Positions 49,282-59,634 of a stretch of 64,000 bases of DNA are shown here, piece after piece. The translations under genes and the position numbers were made by a program. Under the pieces are notes generated by a model that worked only from the letters and a program-made list of their open reading frames with translations, did not search any database and had not been told where the DNA came from. Every line of letters starts with the position of its first letter. Position 1 is the first letter of the stretch. This stretch comes from Rotaria macrura (lineage: Eukaryota; Rotifera; Eurotatoria; Philodinida; Philodinidae), in the NCBI GenBank assembly GCA_900239685.1, contig OENT01000349.1:10103-74102 (forward strand). Direction: 5' to 3'.

Positions 49282-52200
49282 TAACTTATTTTCCTCTCTG
49301 GCTTATAGTGGAAGCTTTGAAAAACCTGTCTTGTGCGTTATGACTATGATTTATTTATATGCATTGTTAGATCATTATTATCACCATTGTTCTAGTTTTC
49401 AAGAAACGAAATTTATTGATTTACAAGTTTGTTCTTTTTTTTCTTGTATCTTACAGACGGCCATACTCAATGCTTCTCTCTTCGCAGTATGAATTGAAAA
49501 CAAGGCTAGAACCTTACCATTGATGTCTTTATTACTGCTTAGTAAGTCATATATTTCGACTACAGTATCTTGATGTTTTTTATCAATGTAGATATGGGAA
49601 CAAAAACTCATACCTAAGAAAAGATAACCTTGGTACGTTTCTGATTAACTATATTTAATAATCATCTTGCTAATTTCGGTCACTGTCACAAACAGAAAGA
49701 AGTTGTGTACACGCATAAGTGGTGAAATATGGACGTGTTTCTAGAATGTGAAGTACTCACTATCAGCAAGGGGGAAACATCTTTTTTTTTGTCGTAGATT
49801 CTAATTTTGTTTTACTCATAAGTAATTCTTAGTGTTTTTCGTGGATTCGTGTTGGATAAAAACTGTTCACGTCTGTTACTGAATTTTAGGCAATTATTTC
49901 TCGTGAGTCTCATTTTCATTGTTTTCTGTACTATTTTGAGAATTTTACTTGGTTGCAATGGAGTTTTCTCAATTATTTTCGTACTTCTAACTACTTCGTG
50001 ATGCTCTTCACGAATTCAAGAGCAATTCAAAATTATCACAGTCACTTTGGAATTTTGCAAAGCTTTTTCGGTCGGGAAAGTTCATTTTGGCGGGGTTTTT
50101 AATCTATTAACTTTCGTATCTAACCAATGAGTTTCTCTCCGTTTTTTCTGGTACTCCAAGGAATTCCATCAGGCCTTCTATCTGTTGAAATTAGTCATAA
50201 GACTTTTCAAGTTTGCATTTATCTAGAAAACCAAAAAAACCATGATGTTTCCCTTTTGACTCATATTTATGAGTGATCTAGAACCCGCATACCACATTTA
50301 CTCCTGAGTTTGCACAAGTATTTATATTTATAATCGTATCTTATCAAAAATTTGATGATAGCAATCGTCTATAACTTATCCCTGAAAGAAAAGAATAACT
50401 CGGATGAATCAACGATGAAACTCTATACTGTCTATAATTCCAGCAAATGCATGATTAGTATCGGTCAAATCCTGTGTAGGTCGTTGATCAAAATCGTATG
50501 GGATTTATTTTTAACAGTTTAGTCTATTTTTTAGATAAAGTCATTTGCCTTGACTATTTCCAAATATATTATTTAATAGGACAAATACCACAGTCAACAA
50601 AATATTCTATTACATATATATTCTATGACTCGTCTACATGAAATCCAATGGGCATGCATTGAAAAGGCAAGCCTACCTGTTCATGCTCGTAGTTTTTCAT
50701 TCTGGAAAACATCATGAACATATTCTGGAATAAATTTATATTTCAATTCGATGTCATCAAACAATATTAAAACACTGCATCGTTCTGTATGATGTGTATT
50801 GGTTTATTTAGTCAGATGCTATCTATGTATTTCTACATGTGGCTACGAATCAATAGACATTCAGATGTTAGTATGAATGATCCTTTTTCTGTCCAACTCA
50901 TGCGTTTCCTCATCCCAATTCCATATTAAATGAAAAGATGTGACAAACATGTTCTCCGAAATTAAGACTCAACAATAGAATTTGAGAAAAATGAAGACGA
51001 GATTCTGCAAGACAAATAATTTAGTCGAGTACTTTTTTTTATTATTTCAAATGATGCATTGAACGATTGCTACTTTCTTAAAATTTTTGATATCTCAACA
51101 CATGATATTTGTGTTGAGTGATCACGGCATGAATATACTTGAATATTATTTAAAGTATCCATTTCATTCTTAGAGATGCAGGAACATCTTTTTTTTGTTG
51201 TCTGGTTGGTAGTCGTCAGATTTCACAATATTGTTTCGAGCCAAACCATTAGATGAAAATAAAGCAACAATCGATCACTTTTGAATAGGTACTGCTCATG
51301 TGGTCACAACGATTAAATTTGCATTGTGTGAGATGAATATACGAAGCTGATATGCACAACTAATAAGAAGTTAAATCATTTGTTAGACAATAGTATTGAC
51401 CTCTTTCGAAACGTAATAGGGGTTTGTTCTTCTTGGTCAGCAGTCAAGTATCGGCATCATATCAAGCATTTAACAATCTCGAATGGACATGGATACATGA
51501 TTGGATTATTTTTTAATAATCATGAAATTAAGCATATAGATAGAACGCTGGTTATTGAAAATGATAATAGAATTCGTCGATGCTGAACAACGAATTCAAA
51601 GAATATTTAATGTAACTTGATTACTAAATATTCTTGAACAAACTGTACTATCAAGATTGATAGCGTATCTATGCACAGAATTTCATGGCCAAATAGTATC
51701 TACGATTGGAGCATATAAAAGCGACTATAGAGTTCGCTCTAAGACACATGTTCTTTTATAAACCGATTACAGTATATTTTCAACACAATAAAACTTCATA
51801 GTATTTTCATTCTGTGAATCAATGTAATCTGATCATGAATGCTATTCATAGTTTTTAGTATAGAATTTATTTTCTCCTTACATTTTGAATCTCTCGAAAA
51901 TCTACGAATTTACTAGTTCCATTATTAAATGAATCTCCTAAAGGACATATATCGTTTGACATTAGTTTTTCTTTTAAAATAAACTGTAACGTTTAGAAAT
52001 TTGACACGTAAGCAAAATGATGGTGCTGCTATTGATGTAGGCATTGCATATTGATTTCTAAGCTTGTACTACACCGAATTTCATGAATTCATGTAAAATA
52101 TGAAAACTCTTTTAAAAAGCAATGTGAATCGATTTCAAACGTTCCTGAGTAAGATTGCCCAAGATAGATTCTTGATTACATGCTAATAATTATTTCACTT

Positions 52201-53930
52201 GCTATTCGACAAAAACGTCCTTTCTTCGTTTGTGAATGGTTTTAGTTTGAAGAGACTCATCGATTTATAATACTTGAGATCGATATGAAGTAACATTGAC
52301 ACATGATAGAGTTAATTTTAGAACTGACTATTAGTAGTTGGAATTGATTCACAAATGACAAAATGTCATATTCGATTAAGAGATTGTATAAAAATGAACA
52401 CTACTGACTTTGAACAAATTCTTTCTAATTCTCGAAACTCATATATGTTTATATTATCTATCTAGAAAGATAAGATACGGGAAACTCGTTGTTTTTGAAG
52501 CAGAAGATGCAACTCTATGTAAATAGTACATCAATTTTTACTCTTGTCTTTACCGATGAAATACATTCGAACAGTTTCTATTGATCGAAATAAAAGGTAA
52601 TGGAGGGGAAAACGAACAATAATCCAATTTAGTGTTTTAGAACGATACATATTCGTATTGTATTATCAGGAATGTGCTTCGTCGTGATACAATCTTTCAC
52701 ATTTTTCCAGAGTGAAAAATCACCAGACCTGAAATTCAGGATCATGTAATCGCTCCTCAGTTGTTCTTCAGTATGAATTCTGGTGAGACGAAACAAAAAA
52801 CATATGACTAAAAATGATACTTAGTTATTACAAAAGCAAAGGATTATTTTCGTTAATTATATTGTTCTTTACGATCTATGAACCAGTACGATTTTGTTGT
52901 GAAAATCATTTGTCGTCGAAAGTATGATCATGCCTCTATGGTAGATTAAAATACCAACACATTCGCTTAAGTCATAAAAGACATGTTGAGATTTTACTCG
53001 GTAAAATTATCTTGACCTTCTGAAAAGTGTTTTAAGTATGTACGATTCATTCTTTAGCTATCGACGTTTTTTCTTTGAGGTATTGAACTCCTATGACACT
53101 CTTTTATGATGTCTGAACAGTTATTCTTTCTTCATATCCTAGTTTTTAGTGACAAAAAAAAACAGATAGCAAGATTGTCTGAACTATTCTATAATCGATA
53201 ACTGAAAACTTACTGTATGTGTAGGTATAATTGTGTTTTTAGTTTTTAAAATGCACAACATTCCCCTAGACGTATTTGCAACTCTATGAATCATATTGTT
53301 TGCTATTATACGATGAATTCTTTTTCGTACTTCATCCATTATAATGAATCATAGATTTTAGTTCTATGACAGTGTATTTGATTCATGAAAATGTTGTACA
53401 CATAGTAATCTTTAATGTTCAATTCAAAACTATTCGACAGTGATGTGTGACTCTCTATATGTTCATTGTATTATTGGTAATCAACGGCATTCAATACATA
53501 TAATTTCCTGGGACAAAGTTCATACTATTTTTTTCACAATTAATACCAGAAGTATTTTGTTAACAAGAACTTACCATTAAAATACATGAATAAATCTAAA
53601 TCGATCATCCATCATAAACTTCAAGCCACATTTCAGTTCAACAGAATTTCGGATATGCGAAAACATGAAAATACATTTATGAATTATATTTCGTGCGCTG
53701 CTCTATAAAACTCTTCACACTGTGCTGTAATATAAATTATTTAAGAATAAAATATGCAATGCAACCATTTGATCCGCATATTAACACTGGACAGATCAGA
53801 ATAAATAAACAATTGTTCGATGAGTCAACAGTATACAGTTTTTAAACAAAAAACAAGTTAATTTTCCAAGTACGTGTATGTGTGATTCATATATGTGACT
53901 GATTGAGTAATAACATATACGTTAACATCA
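49282..53930. other. Long gene-poor spacer
   Basis: About 4.6 kb with no gene I can support. The best open frame (49399-49611, minus, 70 aa, ATG start) matches nothing known. The rest is AT-rich unique-looking DNA. Confidence 0.5.
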
Positions 53931-53932
53931 GC

Positions 53933-53939
53933 TATATAA
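53933..53939 (+). promoter_or_regulatory. Possible TATA box of the dioxygenase gene
   Basis: TATATAA 61 bp before the ATG at 54000. Plausible by spacing, but such motifs are frequent in this AT-rich DNA. Confidence 0.35.
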
Positions 53940-53999
53940 GAAGTCATATATGTCTGATGTGCGTGTTACATCAGCTTAGATTTTCATTTGTTTATTTCA

Positions 54000-55325
54000 A
54001 TGACAAATCAATCATATTTTAACGATCACACACTTGTCGATTTCGATAAACTTTTGATCGGTGACAATAATGAAATATTTCGTTTACAAAAAGAATTTGA
54101 ATCGAATGGCTGGTGTTTTATTCAACTGCCAGATCAAAGAGGTCAACTAGCCGAAAGACTCAATGAAGTTCGAATGATTCTATCGACATTTTTCGCTCTT
54201 GATCAAGCACGAAAGTCAAAATATAATAAATCATCAAGTTCGCTCGGTTATTCACGCTTTGATCATAAAGAAGGTATTAAAGTTTTGATTGATCAACAAG
54301 GCCTTCAAAGACATCACACTTCTTTGCCACAGAATGTAGAAGAAGTACTGCAATATCTGGCTACTTTACTGTATAACTTGACCGAAATTATAAAATCTAT
54401 CATATTCAGAATGCCCATATTCGTACAAAGTAAATCGAACGTAACGGTACCACTGTCTCCATGGGGTATGCTCGATATTGTGAATTATTTCAATGAAAGA
54501 ACAGGTCCTAAGGAACAACCAAAAGTTGGTTTAAACACGCATGAAGTTAATTGTGTTCCACATTTCGATCCAGGTCTTTTCTCATTGAGCATATTATCGA
54601 CATGTGATGGTCTTCAATTAAACAATCAAATGCAAGATAAATGGATCGATGGACCAAATAATTCTATACAAGATCAACGAAATATTGGCGTCGTATGGCT
54701 TGGTGAAGCAGCGAGCATTCTAACTCAAAATCGTGTCAAATCAGGTATTCATCGTGTTGTTTATCCTCACGTACCGCATCAACCACGTTTAACAATCTGG
54801 CAAGAAATTTGTACACAGGCTCAAATCGATACACTTTTTCAATCAGATAATGATGTTAATTTCATATCCGATGGTGCTGCCATTCAAATGATCAATCAAC
54901 CGAAATCGGAACCTTCTCGTATACGAACCGGTGGTGAAACTCTAAATGGTCAGATGAGACGAGTCGAAGATGAACGTGGTTTATCGAATAGTAAATTAGA
55001 TCGACATCACATTCAGAGAGTACCTGTCAATCATCCTCCACGAAAGGATACGAATATTCATCAAAGACAGCGACAAAATAATGTGAACTTTCTTCCTCCT
55101 GATGCTTTTGTTACCATGACAAATCAGCCTGATTCCGAGCCCATCAAAGTGCTGCCGAACGGAGAAACAATGAACAATTTCATGAATCGAGTTGAAAATG
55201 ATCGAGGTTTATCTGCCAGTAAATCTGGCTCGCATCACCTCAGATTTGGATCTCCCAAACAAGTTGTCACAAAAAAAACTAATCCGAAGAAGAAACATTC
55301 TATCTTATCCAATATTTTTCATTGA
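54000..55325 (+). CDS. 2-oxoglutarate/Fe(II) dioxygenase, isopenicillin-N-synthase-like
   Basis: Intronless, 441 aa from the ATG at 54000; the frame is open a little further up, but only with non-ATG starts. An N-terminal DIOX_N-like region (about 12-70) has LQKEFESNGWCFIQL. The oxygenase core has the iron ligands H188 and D190 (VPHFDPG) and H251 (SGIHRVVYP), and the 2-oxoglutarate arginine R263 (QPRLTIW). This is the plant/bacterial/fungal IPNS-like class, uncommon in animals, and the lack of introns would fit horizontal origin. The C-terminal 150 residues are not part of the usual fold: two 47-residue modules (292-338 and 368-414) share NQP.SEP, GET.N..M.RVE..RGLS.SK and HH. The substrate is unknown. 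Confidence 0.88.
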   Translation: MTNQSYFNDHTLVDFDKLLIGDNNEIFRLQKEFESNGWCFIQLPDQRGQLAERLNEVRMILSTFFALDQARKSKYNKSSSSLGYSRFDHKEGIKVLIDQQGLQRHHTSLPQNVEEVLQYLATLLYNLTEIIKSIIFRMPIFVQSKSNVTVPLSPWGMLDIVNYFNERTGPKEQPKVGLNTHEVNCVPHFDPGLFSLSILSTCDGLQLNNQMQDKWIDGPNNSIQDQRNIGVVWLGEAASILTQNRVKSGIHRVVYPHVPHQPRLTIWQEICTQAQIDTLFQSDNDVNFISDGAAIQMINQPKSEPSRIRTGGETLNGQMRRVEDERGLSNSKLDRHHIQRVPVNHPPRKDTNIHQRQRQNNVNFLPPDAFVTMTNQPDSEPIKVLPNGETMNNFMNRVENDRGLSASKSGSHHLRFGSPKQVVTKKTNPKKKHSILSNIFH

Positions 55326-55396
55326 CAATAGTTTTTAATACAAAACATATGTACTACATGATGATCCTTTAATTTTGTTTTTTTGGCATCTTGACA

Positions 55397-55402
55397 AATA
55401 AA
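55397..55402 (+). promoter_or_regulatory. Poly(A) signal of the dioxygenase gene
   Basis: AATAAA 72 bp after the stop codon. Confidence 0.5.
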
Positions 55403-55505
55403 ATCATAATTCATAAAGTCCATTCGAAGGTGGTCAAGCAAGAATAAAATTGAAGAGAATCCTTGATGGAATTATTTTTCTTGCAATAAAGTTTACTGAT
55501 TCAAT

Positions 55506-55910
55506 TAGGGGTGTACCGAGTATTTCTCGGTTTTTACCGACTCTTCTTAACGTTGTTATCTTGCTAAGGAATGTAGTACGATTTCGATCAACATGCATAC
55601 TTGTAGAGCAAACATTTTTCAATATAATAAGATGTAGGCAGGATTAATGTGATTTATGGATCAAGTTTTGTTGCAGTTTTATCAGAAGCCATAAAATCGA
55701 GACCGAAAGTCTCGGTCTCGGTGTTAGAGCTGTTCATAAAATTGAAATAAAACTTGAAGCATAAGTCACACCAGTCTCGTTAACGTCTCATTTTGTAGAG
55801 AAATGTTTTCTCTACAACATCATGAACTTTCCCAGTACTGTGTTTTCAAAACGAAGACTTTGTTTTCAAAAAAAATGGAAAACCAAATTTTTAGTCTCGG
55901 TACATCCCTA
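55506..55910. mobile_element. hAT-type MITE, 405 bp
   Basis: Terminal inverted repeats TAGGGGTGTACCGAG (55506-55520) and, reverse complemented, TAGGGATGTACCGAG (55896-55910). The flanks GATTCAAT (55498-55505) and GATGCAGT (55911-55918) look like a worn 8-bp duplication (6 of 8). Internal CTCGG/CCGAG motifs repeat. Non-coding; the open frame crossing its right end is accidental. Confidence 0.78.
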
Positions 55911-55986
55911 GATGCAGTTCACCTGCTTAGTGAATGTATCGTAAGCTCATGTTACTTTCGAAATGTAATCACAGTGGTTGAGTCCA

Positions 55987-56081
55987 TTTTCGCTGACTCC
56001 AACTTCAGCGAAAGAATTTCTCTTTGTTTCCATTTTAGAAAGAAAGAAAAATTCTTTCAGTGAAGTTGGAGTAGGCGAAAA
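55987..56081. repeat. Perfect-looking hairpin with 33-bp arms
   Basis: The left arm at 55987-56019 and right arm at 56047-56081 pair with few mismatches around a 27-base loop, sharing TTTTCGCTGACTCCAACTTC with its near complement. It may be a tiny foldback element or a structured RNA. No target duplication seen. Confidence 0.6.
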
Positions 56082-56533
56082 CTGTCGCTGGCGAATATAG
56101 AATATAACATCACATTATATGGACGTTTGGTAACTAGTAGTGTATCAAATCGCTACTTGTTTAGTTTCCAAGACCGATGGAGATGAAAAATCTTGATCTA
56201 TGCGCAATTCTAGTAATGTTCGACTATGGGAAATAGAAAATGCAATTCAAATATAAGACTATAACCTGATCATGTGTCTTTTCTAGAATAAAAGAATTTT
56301 CAATTGTTTTCGTTGTTAAACAAAGAGAGATTAGGCTGACTGACAAAAAAGTTACTTTCTTCTGTTCTGCGTCTGATATTTAGTCACAAATATATCTTGT
56401 ACATATTTCTTCTGTTTTTTTTATTCATTTGTTCTTCTACTTGGATCATTTTCGTCAACTAAAACAAACAGCTTATGTTCATAGAATGTAATTGGATCAC
56501 TTCCATGAACCGCTTGATGTTTTCTACAGATTA

Positions 56534-57837
56534 TAGTGCGGACCAGAGGCCGAAACGGGGGAAGTTTTTTACTTCTCGCCCTGTCCGCCCCGCCCATCCC
56601 GACACGGGTTACCCCGTCCCTCCCCGTTCTGATATTCTCTTGATTGATTTTAGTTGTATCATTAAAATTCTTAAGGTTGTTTTCGACTTGTATTTTTATA
56701 ATTTATTTCACAGTATATTGCAAGAACACTCACAAGTATCTTAGAGTACAACAAGTTTCACACGATGGTACATAAAATTACACATATTAGCCCAAAAAAT
56801 AGGCTCACGACTAGAGGTTAAGTCAAGGGAGAAACAACTGATTTTTTTGATTTAAATCAATTTCAAATCAAAAATATCAGCGACTCAATTAAAATGATAA
56901 GTTTCGGTATCCTTATTGTTCGAAATATCAGTCTGATTTTTTTTTGCTTTTTCTGATTCAAATCAATTGATTCATATCAAAAAGCAATCATAGGAATAAA
57001 AAGTCAGCTGTTTCTTTCATTGCCTAAATTGATATGAGCACAAAATCATGTTTCTCGAGATCAATCAATCTTTTTGCCGTTCTCTTTTGAGCGAAGAAAC
57101 AATATATTGTTAACAGTGGTTGGGTCTAAATTATATCTACTTTGATTGACGATTAGATCTACTGTCAAAAACTATCTTTCAACAGCAGCTGAACTGCAGA
57201 GGACAAAATATATTCGATGTGCTAACTTCGAGAGATTCGGAAACATATCCTGGTATTCTTTCCAAAATAATAATATATTTGCATAATTCTTATGTTCATC
57301 CATCTTACAATCGATATAAATATCGAGTTCAACCTTTGCTGCCGTTCTGTTTTTACATTTTGCTTTTATTACATCGTCATCTTTCGATTTTTGTAGAAAA
57401 TTCTTTTGCTTTTTTCTTGGTGGCTCATGGTGACCATCGAATGCGGATGCATAGTTTCCTTTCGGCAATAATGCACGACACGTGCGATAACACTCTGATT
57501 TCTGAGCTGCATTTCTGACAATAATGTTTTGAATTTCGGATGCAGAACGGATACCAGTGTGTTTCTTCCTCAATGTTGAACACTGAATTCAATAGAGATA
57601 ACGAATGTTTCGCAGAAAACTTCACACTTATATGCAATCAAATGCTGACCATAAGTGAAAACAAAATCTTTTGCTTTGATAATGATATGTATTTATAAAT
57701 ATGAACGTCTTTATCGTGAAACTGAAAAATGGGGAAAATGTCGGGGATTCTATTTTTTTCTTCCCGCCCGCCCACTCGCCAGAAATTGCTCCCCGCTCCA
57801 ATCCCCCGCCTCGTTTCGGTCTCTGGTCGGCGCAATA
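56534..57837 (-). mobile_element. Deleted hAT transposon
   Basis: Inverted ends: TAGTGCGGACCAGAGGCCG with AAACG at the left (56534-56556) and, reverse complemented, TATTGCGCCGACCAGAGACCG with AAACG at the right (about 57812-57837), followed by GGGG-rich sequence on both sides. On the minus strand inside is the C-terminal part of a hAT transposase. The N-terminal half is missing. An AT-rich MITE (about 56825-57022) with CAAGGGAGAAAC and GTTTCTTTCATTG ends seems nested in it. The 8-bp target duplication is not clear. Confidence 0.75.
57056..57573 (-). pseudogene. hAT transposase C-terminal fragment
   Basis: Minus-strand reading gives PRKKQKNFLQKSKDDD, then FWKEYQDMFPNLSKLAHR, then LCSSAAVER and, after a stop, LIVNQSRYNLDPTTVNNILF, ending at KKID. 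This is the hAT C-terminal dimerisation domain (W....FP.LS.LA....; S...ER.FS; R..L.......L). Only about 170 residues of a usual 600 or more remain, with at least one internal stop, so it is dead. Confidence 0.82.
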
Positions 57838-57839
57838 CA

Positions 57840-58875
57840 CAATTATCATATCTCATGGTTTATACAAAAAAATTAAAATCTTATATAAATCCCAGCATTT
57901 ACTTCATCTAGTGGAGTTTCTCACTCTTACGTTCTCGTGAAGTACAAAAGAGTTGAAGGATAGCTGATAGCGACAACATCAGTTTCTTTGTAGTTTCATA
58001 GTATTTGAGCGATGAAATGAAACAATAGTAACTCTTTATAAGCACGTGTTACCAGCTCGAAAAGTTAAATGATTTTTGAGAAAAACTGTTTTGTTTATTA
58101 ACGAGATTCATAGACTAGAAGAAACCAATTGGACTGAGCTAATTCTGAGTAGCCTCTATAGAAACTTCAATAGTCTCAACTCAATACATTTACAGTTCTG
58201 ATATTTTTAAATATTTGAAAGATCTCATTCTCACGTTTTTATATAGCATGTTTTGATTCTTCACTAAGATTTTCAACATTTTTCAATATCAGAAGAGCCA
58301 GTTAGCAACCATCATAATATGATACTACAGAACAATTCACCCGATCATCATGAAGAACTTACATAAGCATGAATCAACCTGATTCTGTTACTAAAGGGTT
58401 CGTTGTCAACAGTCGACGAATATATCGTACAATGATGGTAATGAGTTGACTTCAGAAGCTGGTTTTCGGTAACCATCAAACGATGTCATTGATTTGAAGC
58501 ATGAACGTACACTGAAATAGGGATGGGTGTCGATGAGAGTAATTATTTTCTGTACTCATCCTCAAGCCCGTGTCCACACTTACACCTATAGCACAGCTTT
58601 CTTCGTGCTAGCCTACCTTCACCTGTTTGACTGGTTACCAACGTCTATGTGCTAGCTGATAGACAGTGTCATGAATTTCATGAAGAAGGATTTTGACCTT
58701 GAAAAGAAAATATGCCAAGGAAATTAAAAATATCCATAATAGAAGCCTAATATCATACTATTCAAGACTGAAAGAGTAGTTACGATGTGACAGAGGCCAT
58801 ATGCTGCGGATAAGAATGAATTGCGCAGACATTCCTATTTCTCATTTTCACTTCTGATGAAAAATCGAAAATAAA
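57840..58875. other. Spacer with a telomere-like patch
   Basis: No gene seen. At 58519-58597 GGGATGGGTGTCGATGAG is followed by a short AT spacer and CAAGCCCGTGTCCACACTTAC, again G-rich then C-rich. Confidence 0.45.
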
Positions 58876-59634
58876 ATGACTGTGTTACTAATCGCGTTCA
58901 CTCTATTCCATCTATGCATCGTGGTTGAGCCGATTGATCTCGGTGAACTTTTCACTGATTTTGATACTGCTGCAAACGGTCCTACATTCCAAGTATTTCA
59001 AATTTTTTTATCTGAATTCAATGCTCTTAAAGAACGTGTCAAGCGTCTGGAGATAGCTAATACAATGCTAAAAGTAGAATTAGAATCCAATAAAAATAGA
59101 ACTCTTACACTTGAAGAGCTATTAAATAGCAATAACAACATCACGAACCAACTGAAAGAGGAGGTAGTTACATTAGGAAGTAAAATAGAAACACCAACGT
59201 TAGCATGGACAGGTCAAACAACTCAAGATCGTTATATCATAAGTCATCTACCACTTGTTCGTAGAGGATATGTTACACCTGACAATAATACTCAATATTA
59301 TAAATTGGCAATTGAAAGCGATGGAACATATCTTGTTGTCGCACAAGGAAGATTTTCCGATTATACCAATAGTCAAGATGATTGGTGGGCTATGAGAATC
59401 CAAAATACCGTGGCAAATCAACCTTTGTTTACTGCATTTGGCTCTTTTCCTCATAAATATCCAACATTTGAGACAATGGATTCTACGACAAGTAGGTTTT
59501 GGATTGGCAAATTGAATAAAGGAGATATTATAGAGCAACAATATTTCCTTAATGGTCGAGGAACGAATGATATCACATTTCATCAAGATGGTGCTGGCGC
59601 AACAGCTATTTATGCAATCAAAATTGGAAATTGA
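58876..59634 (+). CDS. Secreted coiled-coil protein with C1q/TNF-like C-terminus
   Basis: Intronless, 252 aa from an ATG. Residues 1-19 are a signal peptide (MTVLLIAFTLFHLCIVVEP). Residues about 45-105 form a coiled coil with heptad Leu/Ile/Val (FNALKERVKRLEIANTMLKV and beyond). The remaining 140 residues look like a beta-sandwich of the C1q/TNF type: YYKLAIESDGTYLVVAQGRF, RFWIGKLNKGDIIEQQYF, and a final AGATAIYAIKIGN strand (C1q domains usually end with a hydrophobic FSGFLL-type strand). The domain assignment is inferred from pattern and layout; sequence identity to C1q is low. A trimeric secreted recognition protein would fit. No intron, unlike most genes here. Confidence 0.75.
   Translation: MTVLLIAFTLFHLCIVVEPIDLGELFTDFDTAANGPTFQVFQIFLSEFNALKERVKRLEIANTMLKVELESNKNRTLTLEELLNSNNNITNQLKEEVVTLGSKIETPTLAWTGQTTQDRYIISHLPLVRRGYVTPDNNTQYYKLAIESDGTYLVVAQGRFSDYTNSQDDWWAMRIQNTVANQPLFTAFGSFPHKYPTFETMDSTTSRFWIGKLNKGDIIEQQYFLNGRGTNDITFHQDGAGATAIYAIKIGN

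Noticed and set aside
49399-49611. 70-aa minus-strand open frame with an ATG
   Set aside because: No recognisable motif, no neighbouring exons found, and length is within chance for this region.
57628-57940. Several overlapping open frames at the hAT end
   Set aside because: They cross the terminal repeat on both strands, differ in frame, and match no protein.
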